Positions 36,866 to 48,500 of a stretch of DNA of 64,000 nt are shown piece by piece (within the stretch, counting starts at the first letter, position 1; each line of letters opens with the position of its first letter). The translations under genes were made by a program, and so were the position numbers. The stretch is taken from NCBI RefSeq assembly GCF_963855985.1, contig NC_087099.1, forward strand, positions 340,001 through 404,000. Direction: 5' to 3'. The notes beneath the pieces were generated by a model. That model worked only from the letters and a program-made list of their open reading frames with translations, ran no database searches and was not told the origin of the DNA. The stretch comes from Ostrinia nubilalis (Eukaryota > Arthropoda > Insecta > Lepidoptera > Crambidae).

Positions 36866-37063
36866 AGCTTTTGCTCGCGGCTTCACCCGCGTGAAATTTA
36901 GTTTGTCACAGATTGTCATAAATTATAGCCTATATGTTATTGTAGGTTATAAAGAATAATACTGTAAAGTTTCATCAAAATCTGTTCAGTAGTTTTTGCG
37001 TGAAAGAGTAACAAACATCCATCCAGACATCTAAACTTTCGCATTAATAATATTAGTAGAATC
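36866..37063 (-). repeat. dispersed repeat fragment
   Basis: It begins AACTAGCTTTTGCTCGCGGC and ends TTTCGCATTAATAATATTAG. The architecture (CG-rich start, a TTTCATCAAAATC core and an AT-rich end) parallels the repeats at 25273 and 52626, but the sequence is a different, more diverged family. Confidence 0.6.
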
Positions 37064-38720
37064 ACCATTCGCTTTACAACTAGATCTCTGCTGAAAAAAA
37101 AACAATTGCAAGTTGGGAGGCAGGTTTCAGTAAAAGTACGCCTTTACGAGTAATTTTTCCTATGAACTACGAGTAGTTGTTCTTCTTTCGTGTGAGAGCG
37201 TTGTTATAACTGGGGTCACAAGGGTTTGGTTTCAGTTTCTTAATGAGTCGCTATTGTCAATTGACCTAGCACCAATTATTTGGCTTAACATCATTAATGC
37301 ATTAATGTAAAATTAAGAGAAAGTAATTGGACGAGAATTTTCTTAAGAAAATCAGTATGCCTTCAATATTTGAGAGCACGAATCTTCCGAACGAAGGAAA
37401 CGCATAAATTGAACGAATTGAGACTTAGCGCCCCGCGGCGGCGTATTTACAAACACCATTCTTCACGCGGCCGAGCGGACAATTTATTCTCGGCGGGATT
37501 CATGACGCGCGCGGCTTCCGCAGCAGGACACGTGTCGATGGTCAGTCTTGGAAATGGAAAATTATGGACCGGGCAATACACAAATCATATAAATTTTAGT
37601 TCCCACTATACCTACTACTTGCTTGATTTTAACGCCCGAGGCCTTGGTCCGAGTAAATTACGACATCAATAGAAATTTGTTAGTGCGTTTGAAGAATGGC
37701 CTGTTTAGTGTTTAGCCACGTGGATCACTGGCAGAGAATGCTTTATACATTAAGTTCATCTTATGTAACTAAAGAATATAAATAGCATACACTGCCTTTA
37801 CCCGTGTACCATGCCATAAATGGTCATAAGTTATGGTCTAATCTTAGATACCTGCGAACGGTGTGGCCAACGAGTAAGTATTGCACATAAAAGAAAATGT
37901 TGTCGGGAATGAAAAAAGTAAAAAGGTATTGTTGGAAACTTCGCTTTATGAAGAAAGAAACAAAGAAATAAGAAACAAAAAAATATTTTATTTTCGTGAA
38001 AGATTTGTTTTCACAAGGTGAATATGAAACTCTGTTTTTCGTTGCATTCAGCAATATTCTACGTTACAGAACACGAGATGTAAGTAATTACGATGATATA
38101 CGCGAATATAATACCGTTATTATTTGATAAAATGTATAACATTTTAAGTAAAAATTGGAGAAACAGATTCTTAAAAGACTGAAATATAAACAAGATAAAA
38201 TATTATGGAAAATATTTTGTCATACAGAATACTCTCACAGGGCAGAAAATTGGCAACATTAAATGACTGAGTCCATGGGCACTCAAAGCGTCTTTTAAAC
38301 AAAGTATTGGCCTCACATACGAGAATAAAAACCTTAGTTTACGTCCCTGCCAACAGACAAGCTGGTTCCTAGACCCCGCATTAAATTTGCAATCAGTCAA
38401 TCGCAAACAATCACATTTTTTCTGCAAGAACTAATCGTTTTTCGTGATAATAGACTCGCGTTTTTAACTAGAAAAATAATCACGTTCTTATCCCTATACT
38501 TGGCAACGACGGTTTTGGTTAATATTTGTGATTTACACTATAAATATTGGATTTATGAGGAGTAAAAATCATGTAAAAAATACGAAAAAAATCTTAGGTA
38601 TGTAGTTTTGGAAATATAGTATGTATCTTTAAGTGCACATTGCCAGCTTTGTAGTAAATTAAAACATGGTTTATTTGTTAGTAGAAATTAGTTATTTAAA
38701 TGAAAATTACTATAAAACCT
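37064..38720. other. intergenic with one CG-rich island
   Basis: Unique AT-rich DNA apart from a CG-rich island at 37390-37560 listed separately. No exon was found. Confidence 0.4.
37390..37560. promoter_or_regulatory. CG-rich island, candidate conserved element
   Basis: This block contains GCGCCCCGCGGCGGCG, CGGCCGAGCGGACAATTTAT and ACGCGCGCGGCTTCCGCAGC. It is not part of a repeat I can recognise. A 100-residue plus-strand frame crosses it without any domain, so it is more likely noncoding than an exon. Confidence 0.25.
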
Positions 38721-39006
38721 TAAGTAATAATAAATAAATAATAAATCTTTGGACAATTTCACACAGCGCCAGCTAGCCCCAAAGTAAGCAACTTAATGCT
38801 TGTGTTATGGGTGCTAGCTTAACGGATATACTACTTATATACTTTTTTTTTTTTAAATACATAAATATTTAAATATTATACATAGTCACACCCAGACCCG
38901 TCACAGAAATTAAAATTCATCATTTCAATTTCTGCCCGGCCGGGAATCGAACCCGGGACCTCTCGGCATATTAGTCCGTTCTGAACCACTACACCAAACG
39001 GCCGAC
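38721..39006 (-). mobile_element. tRNA-derived SINE, diverged copy
   Basis: The head on the minus strand reads GTCGGCCGTTTGGTGTAGTG with a perfect B box GGTTCGATTCC (38953-38943). The body resembles the SINEs at 18886 and 55538 but has an extra segment with TTTCTGTGACGGGTCTGGG. It is therefore a related subfamily. Confidence 0.82.
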
Positions 39007-39080
39007 AAAGTTATTCCATAATTGAAAAATAAAAAATAAATATCTTTTACAAAAAACTGAAAACAAAGTAAAAAAACACT

Positions 39081-40480
39081 TCAAAGTCTGTAACTCCTTG
39101 TAAGTATAGCTGCATTTGGATGTATGAGACCCACTCCATCAGCGTCGTTGGAGTACCTCCTGAACCTCAGACCCCTCTTACCATCCAGGAGAAGCAACTG
39201 CAGATAGAACACATAGGAATCTTGCAAGACCATTAAAGAAATACGAGGGGTATTGATGCCAACTGGTACCGAACTGTGTTCACGTCTTTGATTAACCCTT
39301 AAGTAACATCCTTATTTTTGGTTACACTTAGAACACCCTGGGGTAAAAAAAATACCCCAAATGGAAATTGAAAAATTTTAAGTAAATATTTAAAATCAAT
39401 TTAATTTGTGATTTACAGTGTATTAATGGACTCACTAAATTATACTATTGTTTTAAAAGAACTTCTATCTAGCGTAAAGAAACATCTTAAATCAATCATA
39501 ACAAAATACTAAGTTTTTTTCATTGGCAACTAATAATCTCCACAATGGTCTTCTAGAAAAATCTTGGAAAGTTATTGTGGGAACCAAAAACTTACACTAA
39601 TCGGACATTGAATAGATGTTTTATACATATTTTAAACACAAAATGAAATAAAACGAAAATTTCTGGCTTTATAATAAAGCAAAATAAAAAAACTTTTTTT
39701 TTTATAAATTTATGAAAATATATTTTTTTATTTATTTTATTCCTAATTATTTTTTTCAAAACACATCAGACACGCTGAATTATTACATAATTATCACTTT
39801 TGGGCTCTATTTCTGTGTCAAATTTATGAACGCTGTGTTCTGAGGGGATGTCTTCAAAGTTCGAAAAGTATCATGTAAATCAAGTTTTATTTATTTCTCT
39901 GCATTCTCGAGACAACGTGCTACTTAATCGTCATATAAATTTTTACTCATTTTGTTTAAATATTGTAAAAACCTATTAATAAGATGTTAGGTGATGATAA
40001 ATTAAAGCATGCGTAACTAACACCCTGGGGTAATTTTCCACCCCACCTACCTGTACAAGCCAAACAGATGATTTTTTTCACATCCCGCGTCTACGAGCTT
40101 AAAGCGCACACTCTGCATTGAGAATACACAAAACGACATTGCACTAGCTTCGGTAGAAAAAAAGATATGTCAATTTTTATGCGCCTGGGGTAAATAATTA
40201 CCCCACGGTGTTACTTAAGGGTTAAAGATAATTAGATATCCAACTTACAGTGGAAACGCAAGATAGCGGAAATGGATCTCTGGAACTCTCAGGGAAATTA
40301 TGCAGCAGTCGAACTGGCTAAAATTCTTCAATCACCAGCTTTATAACCAGAAGCATGCAGCAGCCTGGACAGGCTGCTCGATTTTTGGGGTGATTTGGGT
40401 TGGTTAGAGTAGGAAGATAACCACCCAAGAGAACCAGGAGGCGAGTGCGGCTTCTAATTCATCAGCTGAAGTGTTAATGC
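39081..40480 (-). pseudogene. degenerate coding-like remnant, interrupted
   Basis: On the minus strand the part left of the piggyBac-type element (39081-39291) can be read as a long C-terminal-looking peptide containing LLLLDGKRGLRFRRYSNDAD, ending at a TGA at 39083-39081. The part to the right (about 40226-40480) continues with pieces such as SLIKDVNTVRYQLASIPLVF in a neighbouring frame, with several stops. The plus strand also has open stretches here, so the coding strand is not certain. I do not recognise the family. It may be an old transposon-derived gene or a lost host gene. Confidence 0.3.
39296..40221. mobile_element. 926-bp non-autonomous piggyBac-type element
   Basis: The ends CCCTTAAGTAACA and the exact inverse TGTTACTTAAGGG are flanked by TTAA on both sides (39292-39295 and 40222-40225), the hallmark target of piggyBac. 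Inside, CCTGGGGTA occurs three times in the same orientation (39337, 40024, 40184), each followed within about 15 bp by CCCC, giving small GGGGTA/TACCCC hairpins. No transposase frame is present, so it depends on a partner elsewhere. Confidence 0.82.
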
Positions 40481-41240
40481 TACTGACTTTTGACCTGGTT
40501 CGAGATTTTGGAACCATAAGCAGCATTTTGTGCGCCTGATTTTGTTGCTGCAGCACTAAGTTGTCCAAAAAATAACGATTCTTTAGTAAATGAATTAAAA
40601 CTTATATCAGTTTATTATAATTTACAGCTTTAAATATTACTAACTAATAACATATCCCTTTTTTATGTGATAAAATCTATGAAAAAATCATAAAATAAAG
40701 TCAACGAGAACCTGGCAATGTGTCTTTAAAGATACATTCAAAATTGAAAGTAAATTATTACGTGTCTGACAATGTGCATTTAGAGATACATTCGGACAAT
40801 CCGCATCGTACAAGAATAATAATACAAGTTTTGGGATGAAAAAACAGCACTATCATCAAGAAAAATTTATTTACTATCCATATTACTACAAATAATCACC
40901 AATATTCTTTAAAAAAAACACTGAAAATAATAAAAATTATCAGCTGGTGCGTAGACGCCTGTCAAAGGTCTGACATTTTGCATATTACTGTCAAATCTTT
41001 GCAGCCTGTAGCGATTCTATACTGTGTAACACAATCTGTAGTATTTGGGCTAACATTATATTAAAAAAACATTTGAAAATAGTTTTTGGTTTCTCCCCCA
41101 TATTTTTGTTTTGGTCAACGTATCTTTAAATGCACAATGCCAAGAAAAGGGTTATACTACAATTTTTAGTTTATTATGAAGGGGTGAAATGAAGAAGTTT
41201 AGGTATAATGTTTGGGCCTATCTAAAAGCTACCGCAGGAC
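40481..41240. other. intergenic, nothing seen
   Basis: AT-rich. A string near 40507 reads TGGTTCCAAAAT on the minus strand and superficially resembles a homeobox WFQN, but has no homeodomain context. Confidence 0.4.
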
Positions 41241-41297
41241 CGTTTATTGGCCTTTGTCCAGCAGTGGACGTCATTTGGCTGAAACAAACGAACGAAA
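41241..41297 (+). mobile_element. RTE-type LINE 3' tip
   Basis: TTGGCCTTTGTCCAGCAGTG leads to a GAAACAAACGAACGAA tail. It matches the inverted tip of the fragment at 8803. Only the last 57 bp of the element remain. Confidence 0.65.
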
Positions 41298-42731
41298 AGC
41301 CACCTGAGAAGACTCATAAAAAACTTTATGACTTAAAGCCTCAAAATTAGACGAGGAGAGACGTAGTAGCCTGAAACTAGAGGAAGAGAGTGTCGTGGTA
41401 GACTGAAGTTAGAGAATGAGAGAGACCCTGAAAAATAGGCACCTACTTTAAAAGTAAGCGTATTTCATCTACTTCACACACCTCATTGCTAGTATTCATC
41501 CGATGAGATTGAGTTCGAACACGTCATACTCTGCGTAGTAACAGTCCATCCCAGTCACCTCACTGGTCTGTGGCGCTGGCCCACGCACAGGCCCATTCAG
41601 CGGCACTTGGATCCGCCATTACGTTTTAATGGTCGTCTCCAGTGAATGTATACAATTCTGTCCTACTTTGTGTTGTGAATGAATTGAAAGAAACTCGTTA
41701 AAGAAACAACCAAATGTTGTTGGCGAGGGTTCTGCGAGAACATTAAATTCTAATCATGGACATACAGAAATATAATGTAGAGACAGACAAAAATCAACAA
41801 CCTTGCAAAAGCTCGCACTTGAGTAAATTAAGGTTTTTTCAATCAAAAATCGTTCGTTTCGACTGGGGCTCTAGCTGATCTACGATGAGTGATTACCGTT
41901 AATTATTACCTTTATTTAATATCCAAATCACTCAAATTATTATTTTTTTAAATGAGACCTAGGTATATTAGATGTCTCAATAGAATGATATGCCGAATAG
42001 GACTTTACTTATCAGAATGGAGTAACCCAATAGATACATTTGGTCGAGAATCTATTGCATGACGTCAAACACCCTATGCACCGATCAGCCGGCGCGCATA
42101 AATCAGCCCCACCGCGGCCCATTGTGGCATCCATTCACGCCGTATGATGTACTGCGCCAGTGATATGTTTGTATTCGCGCCCATCTTTATCTGGAGTGTC
42201 TGGACTCTGCATTCTTCGACTTATCTACTGGTTTGGTGTTGATGATAGTTTTGGACGGCGGAAAAGTTTTTTACCTTATGTGCTAATCACAATATCATCC
42301 ACCAAAAAATGATCAATACGATCTTTAAAACTAAAATTTAGACTCTTCTAAGTTTGCAAATGTAGGTCAGCGCGCTCCGTCCGACACCTTGACACTTTGC
42401 ATAGTGTTCAGAATAAAACCCCACTCATTTAACTTAAAAATTCTCCCCACGAGAACGTGTGGAAAACTTAAAATTTTCAGCTGCGTATTTCTTCCGAAGC
42501 TGCGATGCAAATAGTGGCATACTTTGAAAACTTTCCACAGGCAATTGCGGGCAGCACCAAATAAGATTTATTTAAATCGGCACATGTTCCCGGCTTAAGC
42601 AAATAAACTAGCTTAAATAAACAGAGAAGAGAGAAAAGTTGCGATTGCACTCGACTGTGAATTAAATAAATATGTAGGTACGGTATAAAAACTTAAAGCA
42701 TGTTTGTAAAATATCAATAGACTGTTACTTT
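41298..42731. other. intergenic, no gene seen
   Basis: A CG-rich patch at about 42060-42190 (with GATCAGCCGGCGCGCATAAA) might be regulatory. The rest is AT-rich and unremarkable. Confidence 0.4.
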
Positions 42732-42888
42732 CAGACAGTGGTGACTGAGTTTGTTAAGGCGCTTCTTCTCAGCACTTGCCAAATGTTGGTCGCGAAGCGC
42801 TGGTAGGGTAAAAAGATTATGAGACATGTAGAGACTTAAGAGCAAAATATTACTCTAAACAAATAAATACATTTTGACTTTGACTTTC
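42732..42888 (+). repeat. LINE-like 3' end, copy B
   Basis: Same family and orientation as 21-202, with the shared start CAGACAGTGGTGACTGAG and an end ATTTTGACTTTGACTTTC. The 5' part is missing. Confidence 0.6.
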
Positions 42889-43595
42889 TTATGTTGTCTA
42901 AGTTTAAAAGCATCGTCAAAGTGACAAAAACGGCTACGTTGACAAAAAAGAAGATTCATCAGTCGTGTTCGATTTACAGTATTTCTGAATTAATAGGTAA
43001 GGCAAAGTACTAAAACAACAGTTAACAATAGCAAGCTTACACAATTAGGTCGTTAGTTAGGGCATGTTCGCGATACGAAGGCGACGTGGTGTCATGTACC
43101 ACTCTATTACGGGAACACCGTCTAGGTTAATTTAGTGCTAGATTACGAAAGTAGATTTCTCTCATAAACTCTGTGGATAGTGTGTGCTTGAGGAAAGCCT
43201 TAAGCAAGTACCGAAGTATCAATAAAATTTGGAAATGGAATACGATGTAGGTACCATGACACGTGTAGACTGTAGGTCTCAATGTTTCGGGTCCTGCATC
43301 CAAGATGTCTTATAGTTTCGAACCGTTCTTTAAATTAAGCATTTTGTAAGGGGTGTATTATCTTAATAAATGTCACAAATCAGACTTCATTATTGTGACA
43401 AAATATGCTTCCGACAAACCAATGTCACCCAGCATTACCGCCCTGAGCTGTTATCCGCCAGGGCAAGTAATTTGACGATTACAATAAAAATATTATTACC
43501 CTGTCTTTTATTATATTACTATCCTCTTTTCAAAAATCTTACTTGAGATAAGAGACAGAAGAGACCACAATTTGGGAGCGATTTATATTTTCCCC
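42889..43595. other. intergenic, nothing seen
   Basis: AT-rich, with no exon or repeat end that I can support. Confidence 0.4.
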
Positions 43596-43656
43596 ATTAT
43601 TTTCGTTATATTTTTAGAATTTGTATACCAAATTCTAAAAATATAACGAAAATAAT
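43596..43656. repeat. perfect 27-bp inverted repeat, loop 7
   Basis: ATTATTTTCGTTATATTTTT followed by AGAATTT (43596-43622) is exactly inverted at 43630-43656, around the loop GTATACC. There is no mismatch. It could be a tiny MITE, a recent palindromic duplication or a small-RNA precursor. The stem is AT-rich and lacks the bulges usual for microRNA stems. Confidence 0.8.
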
Positions 43657-43812
43657 TCTGCTTTACCTCAGTTTCTGCCAAACAATAGTTGTCCCATACT
43701 CAAGATAATGGTCTAATATAGCCAACTTCCTCATAGCACCCCAGGAAGTCAGACCAAAACAGACTTGCTCAAACTAGTGGTAATTGTGGACACGGTGATT
43801 TATAACAACTTG

Positions 43813-45538
43813 GCCGCGCCGCACGGTGGATCGAGCCCATACAAGGTGTTGGACATGGTGCTTTAAATGCAACTACTTAAAACAAGATTGATTTGCATAT
43901 AAATTGAAAGATGAGACTTCATTCTATCAAATATCACTAATATCAAGTCATGATCTACTATCATAGTTATGTGGTGCGACCGTAAAGTGAACAAAGTCAA
44001 AATCATGGATTTTCTGACTTCTGTTTGTATTGTCAATTTATCCAATTTCGTTCACTGGTTTTATGTTATTACTTATTAATGTATTATCTTATACCTTTAT
44101 CTTAATCTGTGTGTTAAAATGAGTGCCTAAAAAACTTCTAGCTTGGCTATTTTGACGTATTTTTAAAAGGTATTTTTTTTAATGAAAACTGCGTGTTTTA
44201 GTTGACATCTTGGGCGATCTTTAACAAACCATGAATGAGAGATGATAGATGACAACGTGGGCGATATTATTACTCAGTTTTTAGACCCTTATTCATCCCT
44301 ATTTTCGAGAAAATCACAAAAAACTAAATAAAAGCGCCTCATTTTTCCGCATAGCAAAATTAACTTAGGTAAAATTCGTTACACTAAAATAATGTCAGGT
44401 AAACCAAAGATGTTTATTTTGGTTTATGAGTTGTTTATCGTGTGCAATTCAGTAAAAATACTCATTAAAATGAAAAACCTCAAGTCAAATAGAGATTTGT
44501 ATGCATTATTAAAAACCACGATGAAAGATCGCGCTAGTTCTTTAGCTAGGATACTAGAGCTGTTTTCGCATACACTCTCTTCAGATAAACAGAGGTAAGT
44601 ACTAACGTAGTTAATACTTTATGAACATAAAGAAATACTATAAAACAGATATAGTAAAAAAATCATATTGTCATCATCTCAAAAGATTGTCGTTGAATTT
44701 AGTACATACCATACATACATTTTGTATGTATTTTTTTCTTCATTTATGATTGTGTTAGGTAGGTACTGAGTTACACATTTTATTTATCAGATAACTATAA
44801 AAAAAAAAACAATAATTTCATTGACATTGTTTGTCGCAAGAAGAAGTAGTGTCATTATAATGAGCACCAGTTTTTAGCTACAAACGTAGATTGGCTTAGG
44901 CAATCTGTTGATTGGAGTCAGTTTTGTAGTCCGCTAAGTCCCTATAAAATTGCATTAGTATGTATCTAACAGCTAACAGAATATAAAATCAAGCTCGACA
45001 AAATCGAACAAAGTGATTGTGTGCAATGAAAAATCAGGCGTTTGCAAAAACATTTCTTTCATAAGTTTAACACTTAATGAGAATAAATTTAGAGTATTGT
45101 TAGATTATGTATCTAACAGTTAACAGAATATGAAAACAAGCTCGACAAAATCGAACAAAGTGATTGTGTGCAATGAAAAATCAGGCGTTTACAAAAATAT
45201 TTCTTTAATAATTTTAACACTTAATGAGAATAAATTTAGAGTATTGTTAGACTATGTTACTCTTTAAATATGGAAACAGACCAAAATGAGTGAGTATTTG
45301 CTTTTAATTGAACAATAAATACAAGTTTTTCATCACTATATTTTAAGATTTTTTTTCACTTATATTAATTGCCATCTAATAAGTAAAATCTATCACATTA
45401 GAAAGATAAACTTGTCAACCTTACACTGTAAAAATTTGAAGTTACTACGTTGACGCAATCTCATTTTATTTTAAAAACACTGAGTAAGGAAGCGATGTCC
45501 AACGCTTTGTATGGGCTCGATCCAGTGTGCGCCGCCTG
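43813..45538. mobile_element. candidate 1.7-kb TIR element
   Basis: The core TGGATCGAGCCCATACAA at 43827-43844 is inverted near 45509-45526. The similarity extends over about 45 bp, including GCCGCAC-type starts and GTTGGACAT inward. The arrangement suggests a DNA transposon with 45-bp terminal repeats. I see no target duplication and no transposase, and the interior holds the 147-bp tandem duplication below. It could instead be two inverted single repeats. Confidence 0.45.
44961..45254. repeat. two tandem 147-bp units
   Basis: The unit starting TGTATCTAACAG at 44961 is repeated from 45108 with few differences and no gap. Both units contain AAGCTCGACAAAATCGAACA and end AGAGTATTGTTAGA. Point differences show the duplication is not brand new. 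Confidence 0.85.
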
Positions 45539-48500
45539 TTTAGGAAGTTCGGTTACACGTCCATTTTGTGGAAACTATTGCAGAAATGGTGAAATTGTTG
45601 TATGCAAATAATTCAGTCATTGTCTTGGGTAGACACGGCTGTATGGTTACGCAATTTACGACTTGCATCCAGGAAATTAGATAATATCGATTTGAAAAAT
45701 ATGTAAACCTGTTTTAACTGTCTTAACAACTCCTACCCAGTCCCAAAATAAGCAGAGCTTGTTTTGTTGCCTCTTGACTACACAACTTGAATACCCATAA
45801 AAACGGAACACACGTTTGCTTTATTCAGGATTGTAACTAACCAAAGAAAAAAATCCATAATGTGTAGCGTAATATTAAAGTTAAACATAACCAAGCCGCA
45901 GAATCAATGCCGCAAACATCGGAGGCGGGCGTCAGTGAAATATAAAATGCAGCGCCACACGGGGCGGTATTGCGTTGTCAATGTGCCAAACAGCTGTAAA
46001 CACGCGCACACGGCTCCTACATTGTGTGATGTTGGCGGAATATTTTATTAATATTACTATTTTTCAACCAGTGTGCAGAAACCTACCTATACAGAACACT
46101 CACAATAAAATTACTGAAAAGATTACACCTCCAATACGTATTTTAAACGCGAAATACTAATAAATTCTAAGCTTGAAGTTACAAAAGCTTTCAGAACATT
46201 AAACGTTACACGCAAAACCAACAAAGTCCAGTCAACTTCACAAAATGTTATGAAACGCAATATTTTCTTATTTGTTGCTCCATCAGTCGGGAAACTGTTC
46301 ACGCTAGAATTCACATCACAAACGTATGAAATGGCTCGTTTGCTATCGTTTTCAAGCACATTAACTTCAGCTCGGTCTAAAGTAAATCTTGTTACTTCGT
46401 AATAAGGCCCAGGGCTACGCAATCTTCTCAAGCGCTATTTCTCTTGAAGAAACAATATTATTTTTCTCTTCCAAAAACGGATCAGTGAATAAGCTAATAC
46501 AAAATAGCCGTAAGCTCACCCCAAAACAAATTCCCAACTTGTTTGAATATAAAACCGGTCAATTAAACTTATGAGCGACTTGAAAAGATGTTTTCTTTTA
46601 CCAAATTAAGCTATGTGTAAATATTTTTAGGAAAAACATCGTGAATCTTGCCAGGATCCTAATAGAAAACGCTGTTAGAATACAAATTTCGTATTTACGT
46701 CCAATAATGATTATGAAGAAAATGAATTTATTACTATGAGCCTTCTAGGGCGGAGTGCCAAATAATGAAATTTTAAATTGGAGCCTACCCGATTGGATTG
46801 GTTTGGTTAGGACTAAATTAAGTTTTATTTGTGGTTTGAAAACCAAATATTTAAAGTACCTACTCCTTTTAAGCTCATTTTACTGAGCGTTCATAAATAC
46901 TGGGTCTGTGGTTTTTATAATCCAGGAACCAGCATTTATTTGGTTGAATTTTATTTGTTAAGTATTTCCAATGTGCAATATTTTTTTCTTAATTTTGCAT
47001 ATGAAATAACCGTAAACTGGAAACGTTGTATAATAAAACATAAAAACTATATTTACTGCACGTTTACCTCAGTGTGTATGTTCCGTAGCATTTGAAATCA
47101 GCAGTTCTTACCTGAAACAAAAAATAAATTGTTAGAAACATTTTTGATCGTCAGTTCCTGCTGTAAAGCTGTAAATACATATGTATTGAAACAAGTAATT
47201 TCGAAGGGGGGTTTGTAATTACATAGTAAAACAGATAAAGGGACGTAATACATCTCCATATTAGCCCTTCAGTCTTGTCCTAATCCTACACAAAGTGGAA
47301 ACATTATAGCAATTTTCAGCAAATTAGGCAAAAAAAACGGTGTTTTTGTTCTTGTGACTTTTTTTGTATTGAAAGCATTAACCAATGAACATCTGAATTT
47401 TATTGCAATCCGGAGTACATGGATGGAGTTATACAAGTTAAACAACCATCCTATCAACGTTAACCTCTAAATCCAAACATTGAAATTGGAAGGAAGCGAA
47501 TGAAAACGTTTTACTTTTTAACATTTACTGCAGTAATAAACGTTGGCTTGGCATGTAGATATTTACGATTTCAAATTTAGTGCTAATTGGAATGAAACAG
47601 GCCACATTGTCCGACGCGGTGGATATTGCCGCGTTAACGACTGAATGGAGCGTTTTGTAAAATTAAATCAATTCTCATGCCGATACTGTTATTGGGCTGT
47701 GCTATTAACAAACACGCCCAATAACAATGTGTACTGAAAATGAATTCATAATAACGATACCTACATCCAGAATTTGAATCTGTGACAATTATTGCCTGTT
47801 TTGACAAACAATAACTTATTTATGTCTTCCTTACTTTGGTGAATTTTCCCCAGACGCATCTGAAGATAAAAGTTTAAAACTGAAATAATGCACTTAAAAG
47901 GAATAAAACCGATTTAAAGTTAGCACTTAGCAGAAGTCGATCGCAGACGCACTGGCGATGGCGGTAAGTAAATGCAATGTAAATACCGAAGACGGATGGC
48001 CGTGGATTCTGTTTCGGGGGCTACTCGGGAAACACTCGTATTGGAGTCTTGAGATAAAGCTATCATGGCACGTAAATAAACTTAAAAAGTACAGAATAGT
48101 GGTTCTTTTAATCCTGCACCCACTCAATACAATGTGTTTTGTTTATTTCATAATTTATAGCAATTACTTACCATCTATTAGTGGCATTATAATGGTTTAA
48201 AACGGGAAAAGACAGACATAGAGACAGGTATTTCACAAGAAATTTTAATTGCCTACATGAGTCGTACTTAGGCCTACTGTTCAATAGACCTTTATAGCAA
48301 ATGGAGACACATCAAACATTCTTCTAAAAGTGAGGTTAGTATCGAGAAAATTCTCGAGTGATTGAAGAATACACCCCGCCTAATGCACCGCCACCCGGGC
48401 GGACACTGGACCGCGCTGTATCGTCAATATTAATGCATCAATCCTCGTTTTTTACGGACCGTCTCGGGTTCTCCATCGTTAGAAATATGATAGCAAGAAA

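Noticed and set aside
40500..40530. Homeobox WFQN-like string
   Set aside because: Only four residues match and the surrounding sequence has no homeodomain.
46123..46431. 102-residue minus-strand frame
   Set aside because: No domain, signal or homologue recognised, and overlapping frames on the other strand are similarly open.
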